Source: Acanthaster planci (taxonomy: Eukaryota; Echinodermata; Asteroidea; Valvatida; Acanthasteridae). From it: a stretch of 64,000 nucleotides of DNA. The notes beneath the pieces are model-generated. The model was given only the letters and a program-made list of their open reading frames with translations. It was not told the origin of the DNA and did not search any database. Made by a program: the position numbers and the translations under genes. Below, one piece after another: positions 1-11,300 of the stretch. The stretch's first letter is position 1; each line of letters begins with the position of its first letter. The stretch is taken from assembly GCF_001949145.1 (NCBI RefSeq), contig NW_019091490.1, forward strand, positions 1,597,938 to 1,661,937. The letters run 5' to 3'.

Positions 1-1270
1 ACCATCTTATATACCCAACTCACCAACACACCTCAAACGAAACGATTAAAAGTTAACATCATTAACCATCAACCCAAACTGTCTGATGTTTTCTTGATGA
101 GGTGACTGACTCATAAACCACTGAACTAAACTAACAAGATTCCCACGGCTTCTGAGTTGTATAGTTGTCACCCCATTCACAGCAGCAATGTAATTTTTTT
201 TTTCAAATCATCCGCACAGTTGCAAAAAACAGGGAGTTCTCAGACAAACACGCTGAAAAATCTGCCACGTACTGGTAACAGGACTGTGGCTTCGGCCAAG
301 AACTGCATGCTCTTTTTCCCCCTACTTCACCACTATGCCGTTTTTATTTTAAGAAATCCACACATTTACTGTAGAAATCCGATATTTGCCAAACACCCCC
401 CGAACTGCTAACCCAACTCGCTGACGGATTTACTTCCAAATCCCCGGGCCCGTTTGATTTTTTTTCTTCTTTCGGGGAGTGGAGGGGGGGGGCTACTGAG
501 ACAACTAAATATAAAACAGAAACTTGGAGGTAATTTTGTTTTGAGTCGGCTAATTACGGTGAGCCCTCTGTAGTAGGCCAAACGGGAAATTGCAACCATG
601 CAGCGAGGAGAGCCAACAGACGCGTCCTGGACGTGACGCATGAAGTCGGTGGGTAGCGGTGCTGAAACACGCTCATGACCAAAAGTGCCGTGAACGAGTC
701 TCACACCCTAACTATGGGCTCTCCTATTTCACAGTGCAACTTATCGTTGAGTATGCGTCAATCTTCAAATTCGGGGTCCAGTCCCTGTTACAAGTTTAGA
801 ACGCATTCTTTAATTTCCAAGAGTGACTCAGTAACACAAAATTACCTGCCAAACAAATGGAAATGCTTTGACATGAATTTCAGTGACATATCTCTTGTCA
901 ATTATACCTTGACAGAAAAGCGTCACACGTCGGACCCTCTAATTAATTGAGCGATTATGGCTGGCACGCCAACAGTTGGTTTTAGGCTACAAAACTGCAA
1001 AACGTAGGCACAGATCTGTGCTGATAGAACGAGCACAAAGTTAAGGTACAATGTCAATTTAAGGTATGGCACAGGTAAGTTAGACAATTTTGGACGCTAA
1101 AGGTGATGGATATATCTGACCTTCATATCTACGTCGCTTCCCTGGTGACACAGTTACACTTGCCGACGCATCTCCACTTTGACCTCTGAGGTTATGAGCT
1201 GAAACATGCCCGCCTTTGTATATAGACCTTGTTCACGAGGAAGCCATTTCTGATATTGTTCTGCGAATTA
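1..1270. other. Intergenic DNA, no gene seen
   Basis: No reading frame here has family-like sequence, and the longest are under 100 codons with ordinary composition. A G-run near 485-493 and T-runs near 189-201 and 458-465 are simple sequence. I see no tRNA, inverted repeat or repeat shared with the rest of the window in this stretch. Confidence 0.6.
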
Positions 1271-1402
1271 ATCATATTCAGTGTAATCTGTTAAATGGAG
1301 TGGTGCCAGATTGTTTGGGTTCAAAGCCTCACTTTCAGTTTTTTTTTAAAGTGTGGCTTAAAACATCTAGATACCGTTCATCAGGAATTTCGAATTATTC
1401 TT
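1271..1402 (+). repeat. Interspersed repeat family D, copy 1
   Basis: This stretch matches 63590-63722 in the same orientation. Shared words include GTGTAATCT/TGTAATCTT, GGTGGTGCCAGA against GAGTGGTGCCAGA, TTGGGTTC(A/C)AAGCCTCACTT, and GTGG(C/T)TTAAAACAT(C/T)TAGATAC. Identity over about 130 bp looks like 75-80% by eye, with small indels. A 62-codon frame (1216-1404) runs through this copy, and its counterpart in copy 2 carries a stop. The last part reads like the F-K-x-x-L-K-T motif near the end of many LINE reverse transcriptase frames, so a LINE 3' remnant is possible. The class is not settled. Confidence 0.65.
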
Positions 1403-3430
1403 AACGTGAATTATTTTCATGCGGTGGTCTCCCAAAATGAAAAGTTAATCGTTCTTTGAATTCAAGATATGTCCACACGATGAAAACAGTCTGTTTCAGT
1501 GACAGTAACTTTGAGCCATTAAATGGAATACTTGTACAAAGCAGGCTTCGAATTACAATCAAGTTTTTTCCTTCGATTATAAGAAAAACAAAGAAAGGGG
1601 TCGACCTTTAAATTTGGAGTATTTTTATAGTTTGACATTTTTCTAATCAGCGAAACAATCCAATCCGCCTGACGCACACTAGGCCTGTGGTTTTGCTTTC
1701 ATCCCACGTGACCACAGAACATTTTTCTAATTTGCAGACGAGATTCGTAAAAATGTCAGCCGCCATTTTCAATTTACCGTCTCTACTCGCAGCCCAATTC
1801 CCCAGCGGTTCCGTTTCCCGCCTCGACTTTTGTACTGTGCCCCCAAGGTGTGTGCCCGGAGCCGGTGACGCATGCGCGCCGGCCTTCCAGAAGAGACGTC
1901 CACGGGCGTGGCTTTTAATTGGTCGACGTAGGTACTCGCTGACACATCGTAAGTTCAACATCACGGCTGCATCTTGCACCGGAATACCTGTATCTGCGGT
2001 GAGTTATGTACAGCGATCCCTTTGAGAGCGTGTGCAGAGTGCAATTTCCTGCCAAGTCCTACAGTTGTCACATCGGAAGCATGTTACCCCTTCAAAACCC
2101 TTTTAAAGAAACGTTCTGTCTGGGGCAATCTGGATAAGAATAACATAACAGTTGTACCGAGAAAATAATTGCTGATTTTTGGGGCCTTATCCCCATGATA
2201 AATGGAATCCAGCGCTCCACATGCAAAAGCTTATGACCCTTTACAGAAGATCATTGAGTGGCTATCTTGCCTAACTTCAGACTGAACACCCGATTACGAA
2301 TCGGGGCGCTTAATAAATATATAGGTCGACCTTGAACACCTGAACCCTACTTAAGTCTAACCCCCAGACGTCACCTATCATCACTTGCCCTTACCCTTAA
2401 TCTAATCTGTGACCTTGTTGACGCAGAGGCCCGCAACGAGCACGCCGTTGTCCTATAGCGTTCCAGCAGCAGGAAGAGGAGGACAAAAGATAAACAGCGA
2501 CGCACCAAAATAAACCCCTCTCTTTCATCCCGCGCTGTACCAAAGTGCGGCTCTCTGGTGAGACGGTGGAAGAGGTGGCTAACCGCGGCGAAACTGCTAA
2601 GTGAGCATGGATAAGCTTTCATCGACAGGGACACCATTCCTTCCCTTTTCTCTCAGCAGAAAACGAGACCCCAGTTGAGGTCTGGCGGGTGCTCTAGAGC
2701 GCTAAACGTCGGCACTGTAGGCCTGCCCCAGACGTCTGTTTCTATCGCTACCGCGAGGCAAAATGAGGTCCATATATTTTGAAAAGTTAATGACTACAAA
2801 TCGAACCACCTGACCGAACCAGAACCAAGTGGTCTAATCAAATATCACTTTCTATGTTTTTTGGAAAACGATCATAACTGTCAGTTGGAAAGCTTATGTG
2901 TGTTTTTGTCCCAGGTCACCAGTAACTGTAGGTTGAAAAATGATTGGATGCAGGATGCTTGAGTTACAAATCCTGATTCTGAAAGGTCAACGCTAGCTCA
3001 CTAAAATTCACGACCATAGTCTAAATCAGAAACTGATTTTCTTGGAAGGGATTCTCCTAATTTTCTTTTTAATATAGCCTAGATTCCTCCGACAGCTAAA
3101 CACATCACACACAGTTTTGTTGCTCCCGTTAACGGTTACGATATTTAGACGAATTATCCAGAGATTGGTGTTTGGAAAAGTGCAAACTTTCTCTTATCTC
3201 GAAAATGACAGCACTACCGGCGGGAAGATTTCACAGAATATCCGACACTATTATCTACTTACTTTACAGTAAGATATTTGAAGATAATTCGACTTTTGAA
3301 TTTTTTTTTAATCGTGCACACTGATTTGGGGAGGGGTTAGGGTGGACTTTTGCCCCTCGCCCTTTTTTGTCTAGCTCCCCCGCCCAAAAAATGCACCCCC
3401 CCCTAAAAAAAACTGACAGAGGCAGCAAAA
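1403..3430. other. Intergenic DNA with a GC-rich CpG segment at about 1790-1930
   Basis: No supported gene. The segment 1790-1930 is GC-rich, with an NRF1-like GCATGCGC word near 1869 and a GCCGCCATTTT word near 1759 that resembles YY1 sites of CpG promoters. No downstream coding exon was recognised, so a promoter is only a possibility. Overlapping open frames on both strands here (about 110 codons each) are what GC-rich sequence gives by chance. Confidence 0.45.
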
Positions 3431-3471
3431 GTTAAAAGGTGACGTCACGCGCGAAGGGTATGGCCCCCCCC
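3431..3471 (+). repeat. Interspersed repeat family E, copy 1 (contains TGACGTCA)
   Basis: About 41 bp match 37505-37549 in the same orientation: TTAAAAGGTGACGTCACG here and TTAAAAGGTGATGTCACG there, followed in both by GCGAAGGGT and a GCCCCC run. This copy has the perfect palindrome TGACGTCA, the CRE/ATF site, while copy 2 has TGATGTCA. It is flanked by C- and A-homopolymer runs (3365-3420 and 3463-3480), as expected for a decayed mobile element. Family membership beyond these two copies cannot be judged here. Confidence 0.55.
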
Positions 3472-4267
3472 AAAAAAAACCAAAGGCTGTAGAGCCGCGC
3501 TGCACTGCCGTTAAAACGGGTTCAAACCTGACTTTCTGTACTGCAACCCTGCCGATTTACAGTTCACAGTAGCGGTTGTTCGGCTGCCATCCAAGACTCA
3601 CATCATCGGCAGTGATGTGTGCTTGCATGGACGAACAAACAATACCCAACAAGCGTAACGCTTCGCTGCCATTTTGAAGTGACAGTTCAGCCGGAAAACG
3701 AGACAGTCCCCCCCCGCCTATATCCTTTTGGCTGTGCCCAGGTCCGTGAAAAGAAGAAGCTCTCGGACACAGAAAATTGAGGCATCTGTTGGGCCGTTCT
3801 ACGCGTGAATGGAGCTTAGCTTTACTGCTTCATTTTCCATTCAAAATGCCAAACAAACGTCTCGTGCTAGGTCGGTCCTGAAGGCTGGCGTGTCAGCGAG
3901 TAAGTGTTCTGAGCGGGAGCTTTAGCAAAGTCCTACCAGTTGCTGCCAAGTGATTCCGGGTCACTCCATTCTGCCGAAACGGCAGGCAGTTCGGTGAAAG
4001 TTGCAGACGATACAGATTACCTTTAAGAACTCTTATTTTGTTCTTGGCCAAAATTTTGCCACTAAAAACTCTGTATGAGGGCATCTCTGCTACCGTCGGA
4101 GATTGTCCGAATTGTGGGTATTTCTGCTTTCATGCTTTGATCACGTGGTCCGTTCGTTGTTGCTTGAGTTCACAGCAGTTGGCCAGTGCGTCTATGCATT
4201 CCGTATTGTCATCGAGCAAATTTTGGTTCGCTGTTTTAACAGAAGCCCCTCCCCCAAATAATTATTG
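3472..4267. other. Intergenic DNA, no gene seen
   Basis: Mixed composition, C-runs near 3707-3717, and no recognisable coding sequence or repeat. Frames at 3893-4084 (-) and 4038-4466 (+) overlap each other on opposite strands, and the second runs into a repeat copy, which argues against coding. Confidence 0.55.
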
Positions 4268-4318
4268 TCTTCCTGTGATGACATCACAGCAACAGCGCCC
4301 TCGTTTGTGGGGAAAACG
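4268..4318 (-). repeat. Interspersed repeat family C, copy 1
   Basis: Read on the - strand this holds the core GAGGGCGCTGTTG followed by CTGTGATGTCAT. The core recurs at 17568-17622, 36042-36090 and 43288-43340 on the + strand and at 52930-52982 on the - strand. The core is about 25-30 bp, and flanking similarity is weak and varies between copies. It could be the conserved centre of a MITE or SINE family. Confidence 0.6.
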
Positions 4319-5815
4319 TGGAATTTTTCAAGCTCTAAAGAGTGCACTTCATATTTTTGAGTTAGAGATATCAGGTGGTTTTCTCACATTACAGGAGTCA
4401 AAACTGCACAAAACTTGTTGCCAGGTAAAAGAAGAATCAGAGACCATTACGAAGCGACAAAGTTAGGTGCGGGGCCTTCTGCAGTGAGGGTTTCTAAAAA
4501 TGATCTCATTCGCCTCTAAATCTGATTATAACTGGCGGGACGTGAAGCCAGCCCGCCCCGTCGCTACACCCTTTACCGCCTTTTTCACAGCGCGCGTACG
4601 CGAAGTCTCTTGCCTTCAGCACCTGCGTGCAGGCCTGGCTTATGTCATGGGCGCGCCCAGCGATTAACCAAGCTGGCCTCATGGTGGTCAGAAGTTCCGT
4701 CTCGAATTAATCGTGCTGTCACACACGAGAAATAATACCGCAACTTTCAGGGCACTGCTTCCTCAGTTGTGAGTCTGACGCGAGCTGACTAGTAACGATC
4801 GAAAAATCTGAACCATTCAAAAATCAGACCGTAGTGATCAGTTTATATATTTTTTTCTACGATTTGTCGTCCGACTTGTCTTTGAGGGACCTAAAATGAA
4901 GATTTTACGCTCAGGTATTTTCAGTGCCGGTCCGTGGATTTAGCTGCTCTGGGAAAGTCTGTTACCTCAAGACTCAAGGCAGAGTAAGTGTCAGACCTTG
5001 AACCGACAACATCAAGGTCAGTATCGACAACCCTACACCTCCATCAAACCTGACGCCTCGCACTGACTCAGAGATGTCAGACGTTTGCGCGACGATGGAG
5101 CCGCGTACACGCACACGTGATCCACTTTCTCTTTCAGGGTTGAACGGCCAGCCTCGCTTACTCTCGAAACTCGACGGCAAACCGGCGCATTACATGATTA
5201 CATCGCGTGTGTTCTGCGCCCACTTGCTTCCGGGATTTGAAACCCGTGGACCAATAAATTGTGAAAAGTCACCTAACCGGAATAAGAATTGTAACAAGAT
5301 CTGCTTAGGGATATCAAACAGCAGGGTCGATGAAGTGTATTCTGAGCGAGGGAGCACTCCTCACAGGCGTTAACTGAGGAAGTAGCCAGTCTGGTGCTAT
5401 CAGATTTATCGAGCAATAACATACAAAAAGGAGGGTTTTCGGGATACAATGATACAGTAAGCGCAAACTGGCTGAATGAAACCGTATGGTACTTCCCTGT
5501 TTTCATGGCCTGACTTGTACATCTAAAGAAATTGGTCTTTTTAGGATGTTCCACAAAATTTCATCGTTCGAAGGGCTTTCCCCTGCTTTTTATTCCTTAA
5601 CTTTAAAACAAAATATTTCCCTGAGGGCACGAAAAGGGGGCGTTTCACGTTTATGTGTATTTCTTTTAAAAATCCAAGATACAGGACTCACTGATACACG
5701 TTGAGGCCAAAATTAGTCTTGCTAACAGGCGGAATTTAGAAAAGGTATTGATAAGACAAGTCTGTGGTGGAGACTATGGGTGGAGAAATGGGGGGAAAAA
5801 AGAAAATCTAGTTCG
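4319..5815. other. Intergenic DNA, no gene seen
   Basis: GC-rich at 4540-4700 (for example GCGCGCGTACGCG near 4590), then mixed. The frame at 5074-5373 and those around it have no domain-like pattern. No tRNA or repeat was recognised. Confidence 0.5.
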
Positions 5816-5894
5816 GTTCGCGAATGGACGCGCGCATCGTTGCGTTAAATAATCGTCAGGTCACAGCACTAAAATCCAGTTCGCGAATGGACGC
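5816..5894 (+). repeat. Short direct repeat, 16-mer twice, 63 bp apart
   Basis: GTTCGCGAATGGACGC occurs exactly at 5816-5831 and at 5879-5894. A looser version, CAGCGAATGGTCGACGC, lies near 6105. This could be the trace of a ~63 bp tandem duplication, although the spacers between the copies are not visibly alike. Confidence 0.5.
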
Positions 5895-7121
5895 ACCGCT
5901 GCCTCCCGACCGCCTCGATTTCACGATTGCTTGTAACAATCAGAGACACTTGCAACTATATAGGCCTGACAAATGCGGAGACTCGGAGCGTGTCGCTGTC
6001 AGGTCTGGGTCTTCATGGTTGATGCGGGCGGAGAAACCATTAATTACGCCCGGCAGTCAAGGTACCAGTCAAGGTCCGCTAGATTTAATACAAACATTTC
6101 GATTCAGCGAATGGTCGACGCTTTTCAATTTTGTTTCGACAACTTTAAAAGCACAAAACTGTTTACTTTTCGCTTGCGAGTTGCAGTTGACCACGGTATT
6201 TCCTCTCTCCTCTAGTAAACTCGTCAATCGATAAACACCTTTCAGGTGCGTTTTGTTTTAATTTGACGCACGCGTGCGAAAAAAAGAAACCATAAAAAAT
6301 GGCATCAGAGATGCATTTTTCAGTCTCGCAATTTAGTTTTTCCGATTACATGTTTAAAATTACTACAGAGAAAAATCCTTCAATGGGAGCGATTAACCTC
6401 AAAAAAGAGAGAAAAAAAATAGGCTTGTCAATTTAAATAGGGTGACGTGACCTAGAATGTCAACCCCCCAGAGGGACAGGTCCTACAGCGCGATACGGTA
6501 CGCCGTCCACAGGCACTGTTGGCAGCCGAATTTACCAACTTCTATTACATGCTGTTCCTAGAATATGCTTCGGATAAACATGATTACTTTTCAGCTAGCT
6601 TGTGGACATACCGGCCTTCCGCGCATGTCAGCTCCGATCAGGGTGTCAAAGACACTTTGGACGGGCGGAGCGCCACAGCTGGCCCTAGTGTTCCGCTCAT
6701 GTGCGCGGGCCGCGAAGCCCCCTGACTTGCTGAAAATCATGTCTCAGACAAGTGAATCCCCGAAATCCATCACTGACACCAATTCGGGGCTTTCTAAATC
6801 ATGAAAATCTGCCGCCAGTCGATGGGAAAGGTAACATGTAATAAACTTTGTCGTCTTCATAAGTGGGTCAACTGACATGAGAGTGGCACGATCGAAGCTT
6901 TGCGGTGAACACCCACCGCAATTTGTACTCAATCACATCATGCACGTTGATTGTTCAGAGATTTCGAGACAGAGCTCATGAAAGGTCAAGCGAGAAGTCG
7001 CGAGAGGCGTCTCACTACCAACAAAATTCTACCCCACTCGTGAAAAATCCCCGAAAGAGGAAAGGAACTTAGGACCTATTCTTGTGCATTCTTGTTCTGA
7101 TCTTACAGAAGAAATAAAAGT
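5895..7121. other. Intergenic DNA, no gene seen
   Basis: Several 60-80 codon frames overlap on both strands at 5970-6230 and 6520-6930. None shows a family motif, repeats of residues or splice-bounded structure. No repeat shared with the rest of the window was noticed. Confidence 0.5.
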
Positions 7122-7122
7122 G

Positions 7123-7157
<35 letters not shown>

Positions 7158-7158
7158 T
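7122..7158. repeat. (ATTT)n microsatellite
   Basis: About nine uninterrupted ATTT units, directly seen. The 82-codon frame across it (a run of Y-L-F-I residues) is an artefact of the array. Confidence 0.95.
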
Positions 7159-8213
7159 GTCATCTTTAATGAGGGCAAAGCTCCAATCAGTGCACAGCAC
7201 TGCTTTCCATACAGGCCCTCGGTAGAAAAATTACAACTTTTAACAGAACATGCATTACATCTAAAAAATAGCCCGATAAAAAGACGTCTAACACGAAGAT
7301 TCAAATACAAATATTTGCAAAATAGAAATTAAATAAAGACATGAAGATAAATTATCAAAGATTAATGGAAAATGATTGACATAGTGTGCCTTTGTACACG
7401 TGACAAAAGGGTAGCAAAATTAACCAAAAACCAAGGCAGTATCCGTACGAAATATGGTAGCTGCATAAAGGTGTGCCTTATGGTTATAATTGACAAGCTT
7501 GGCCGTTAGTGTTTGAGTTTGTTTGACACTCGAACCTCATTAGCTTCTTCTACTTTTATTCTTTTCAACCTGCTTATCTTGGACAGGCTGAAGTTCGATT
7601 GTCAGTAAGCCTCTTCGACATTGCCCCGAATCATGGGATTGATGACAAAACTTTCATTTACCTTTTGAGCCATAGTGATGAAGATTAAGTTCTTTACAAC
7701 AATCGAATTTTAAAGCTAACCAGAAACACAAAATTTGGAGAAATCCCTTTTGTGGACGTCAGTTTCTGCTCTGAACCGTGATCGTGGATGTCAACAGAGG
7801 AAGCATTGACCGATCAGGATAAGTATTTAGAGTTCATTCATTCTGCATTGACGTAGGCTGTCATTACTTTTACTGCCTAAGGTGACTGGTGTCCTTTTAG
7901 AGATACTGGAGGGCGTTTCTCCGAAATTCTCGTCTTCTTGCAAGCTTTTTGGAGACTTTTTGTTTGACTATAAAATATTGATTCGACGCTGTCCATGCGT
8001 CTGTGACCTTGATAAGCAGGTACTCCAGAAATGTTCAGAGGAATTTGTGATTTTATGTATGGTCACTCCCCTATAGGGCCACGCACAAAGTGCTTGATGT
8101 GTTTTTCATTCGATCCTACAAACGTCGAAAAGGTTTGTTCCCGTGATCTGCTGTGGGAGTGTGATGTATGACTAGAATAAAATTGACTGAACAAGAGCTG
8201 CCTCCACAATACG
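7159..8213. other. Intergenic DNA, AT-rich, no gene seen
   Basis: AT-rich sequence with AATAAA words near 7331, which is expected by chance. No coding or repeat signal was recognised up to the family A copy. Confidence 0.55.
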
Positions 8214-8323
8214 AGTGTTTCACAAAAGTGCGCCACCAAGAGTTCGCAACGCGTTGGCCAATCACAACGCGCGAAATCTGTCGACCCAATGCGCGATTGG
8301 AAAGGGTCGACAAATTTCGCGCG
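8214..8323. mobile_element. MITE-like element family A, copy 1, foldback form
   Basis: Starts with the shared sequence AGTGCGCCACCAAGAGTT and the word GTTGGCCAATCACAACGCG, as at 24134-24240 and 35400-35496. Unlike those copies it turns back on itself. The left arm 8269-8287 (GCGCGAAATCTGTCGACCC) and right arm 8304-8322 (GGGTCGACAAATTTCGCGC) are inverted repeats of 19 bp with one mismatch, around a 16 bp loop that is itself partly palindromic. The other two copies carry one arm followed by a CTTTCCAAACGCGCA segment, whose complement is also present here. Foldback structure plus copy number suggests a non-autonomous DNA transposon, but the class is not assigned. Confidence 0.7.
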
Positions 8324-11300
8324 TATTATTAAGTGACAGAAGCAATGACGCATACTTGGATGTCTTAATCGAGTATTAAACCAAGCATTGTTGTCAAGTT
8401 GGGGAGCAGCCTAGAATACGCAGTCCACCTGTCGTGTTGTTGACTCTTGTTCATTTACTGGTAATAAGAACATTGTAAATGGTTGGGTTTTTTCAAGAAC
8501 AATGGGAATCATGGAGAATAAACGTGGATAATGTGAAATATTTTGTTGAAATGTTTTGTATTAATATGTATACTGAACTCATTGCATAATGCATAGTTGG
8601 AATCGACGGGCAGTTCTCCGGGTGGCGTTAGTGATCATATTTTTCTTATCGGGAATATCAGAAATGTCAGAAAATATCCAAAATACATGAGGGCGCCGAA
8701 AATGTTTGTTCATGGAGCGGGGGAGATGATGCCAAGTTGCCAACCGATAGGTAATACAGCGATTGACATTAGCCTCTGAGGTAATTTGATTTGATTGACT
8801 GTGATGAGACCTGACACTTCTGGGTTGGACGAGACTCGGTCAAGAAGCGTTTACCGATTGACAATTAGATTTCCTTCCAATCAGGCGCTTGTCTTTCTGT
8901 GGAGGAACACTGAGCTAACGAGCAAGGAATATACTCTGTAACCCTGGCCGGTCGATGTGTGACGCGTGGGGGGCTTCGTCGATAATAAGAGCCGAGGCCC
9001 AACTTCATTTTCCCGGGCTCTCGAAATGAATTGTGTCGCCCTGCAGATAGTCGAAGTGGGAACAACATTATTTGAAATTTGAATCCGGCAATGACATTTG
9101 AAACTTGTTAGGGAGTAATGTCATAGAAAGGAGACAATCAATCGTCCCGCGGCATAGAGGGGGGGGGGAAGCAGGACGGGTTGTGAGTGAGATGTAGGGA
9201 GGAAAATGAAAATGCCCGGAAGGTCGAATCAAAGAAAATGTTATCAGAAGTTTTGGGCTTTTTGTACCGGTGGAATAGCCTGGGGACGAGTCGGCAGCTC
9301 CGCGGACGCGCGTCGCAGGCTGCGCGCCGAGCCTTGCCCAGGCTTTTTGCAATTCTCATTGACAGCATCAGATAATAGAGCCGGTTGATATGAATATGAA
9401 CGGCCAGGAAAGAATGGTCCGAGAGACTATTAGCTTTGATAGGGACAACTGAGTGAGCGGGGAGGAAGTATCGCATGGCAGGAAGACCGAGGGGATGTAA
9501 GCTCATATCCTCGGTACAGCTTCGCCAGTGTCACAGCCACCGCACTCCGGACCCCGGAGCCGAGTGGCGCGAGCCGAAGAGGAATAAAGGACAACCCATA
9601 CGGGCACCATTCAAAAGATCATATTTTTGTAGAAATCCATTCAAGGGTCCATAAATTAATTGCCATCTTCCCCACCCCCCGGGTGGGACTCTCTTCTCCC
9701 CTGTTCGCACCGTCTTGTGTTACCCTTTGATTCCTGCGCGGGCCATTGTGTGACGGTACTCGAAGCCCGCGACGCATCACTTGTTGTTGTAGCCCGACAC
9801 CACTGTTTGGCTAGACGCTTACGGTGTTTTTCAAATGGCGATCTAGTCAAAGAAAACGGCGGTCGCGTAGACGTCGACTTCCCACTCTTGCATTTTGACT
9901 GAAAAGCAACGCTGACGCATAATGACTAGTCACAGCGTGTTCCGCATGAGGTATGCGCGTGCTTCCTATCGAGTCTGCGTGGATAAAATCACCAAAAACT
10001 TTGAAATTTGAACAGAAAAAAATTGTCAGCCGTTGAATTCTGAACACCACCAGCAACACCCTTTTCCGACGTGAATTTCTCGTGTGCTTATTTGCCGAGA
10101 TTCGGTCCTCACGCACACTACCTCCCCTACCAGTCACCCACAGTTCGTATCGCAGTATCTCTTCGTGAGGTGACTCATTGTGAACAACAAAGCACTCAGT
10201 ATTCGTACACCCGCGACATCCAGCTTTTTGGGTATAAACGAGATTCGTCGTGAAGTGAGCGTTTTACTCAGCCCGATCGTTCCCGGTTTGCTTTCATCAA
10301 GTGTCCCAACCCGAATCTGGCATCCCATTTCGAAGACGGTGGCGCCCGGTAACGCCCGACGCCTTGAATGTATCCAATGTGTTACTCAAAAGTAAACCCC
10401 CCCCATTCGCTAATGAATGTGCAGTTAGGCCATATTAACCCTAACCTCCGTGTTAACCAACTACCGACAACTTCAAAGACCTTTATCCTACGTCCATAGT
10501 GCACGGCTAAAATTCCTCGAATATCGAGCTCGAAGACGATTTCCTCGTTTGTTTGTATTCTGTCCGTTAGGCCCGTAGTTGCCACACGGCTCGCAGTCGA
10601 CTCGATGTTGAAGGTGCATTATATCCTCCCCAGGTGGATTTTATAGGACGTGCGGGATGGAACGTCTTTTTTGCATTGTACACTGCCGACTCATTTACAA
10701 CTTTATAATCGGGAGCAAGTCCTTTTCGACCGTGGCTTCAGTTCAAGTCGGCCATTTTCAATTTGGGTAGGAAGTGGGCCGACCCTTTTGTGATTAGTCC
10801 GGTGCCTCTGTGGTAGAAATCATCATGCTTTTGAATTCTTGGAAGAAGCCTTCAGGGAGCAAGACGACAGGGAAAGGGGTAGACCAAGTTGAAGGAGACT
10901 CAAAACTGTATACCATGCCAAAAGACTCTCTAAAACATCTAAAGCGAGGTATAACAGCATTTGTGTTCAACTGCTCAACCGCCCGTCGTCACGAGGGTCC
11001 CTGTCGATTCGTTCAACAACAACCGACGAAAGCACCTGATTCTTCCTGACAGCGAATGTGTCTTTCTGTCGACAGACCGACTGCTTATCTATTTGCGTGC
11101 ACGGCATATTTACACATACGACTGGCCCTACAAAAGACACACAGCTTTGCGCGGTGGGTCGCATTCGCATGAGGGGTGCAACCAGCAAATAAGATGCCAC
11201 AGGCAACAGTGATAAATATCCCCACTTCAAAATATCGGGGAAAATACCAGTTTCTCTGATGTTCAAGACACATATCAAAATAAAGCTCACTTCCTCATCT

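Noticed and set aside
7084-7332. 82-codon frame with a YLFI repeat
   Set aside because: A translation of the ATTT microsatellite.
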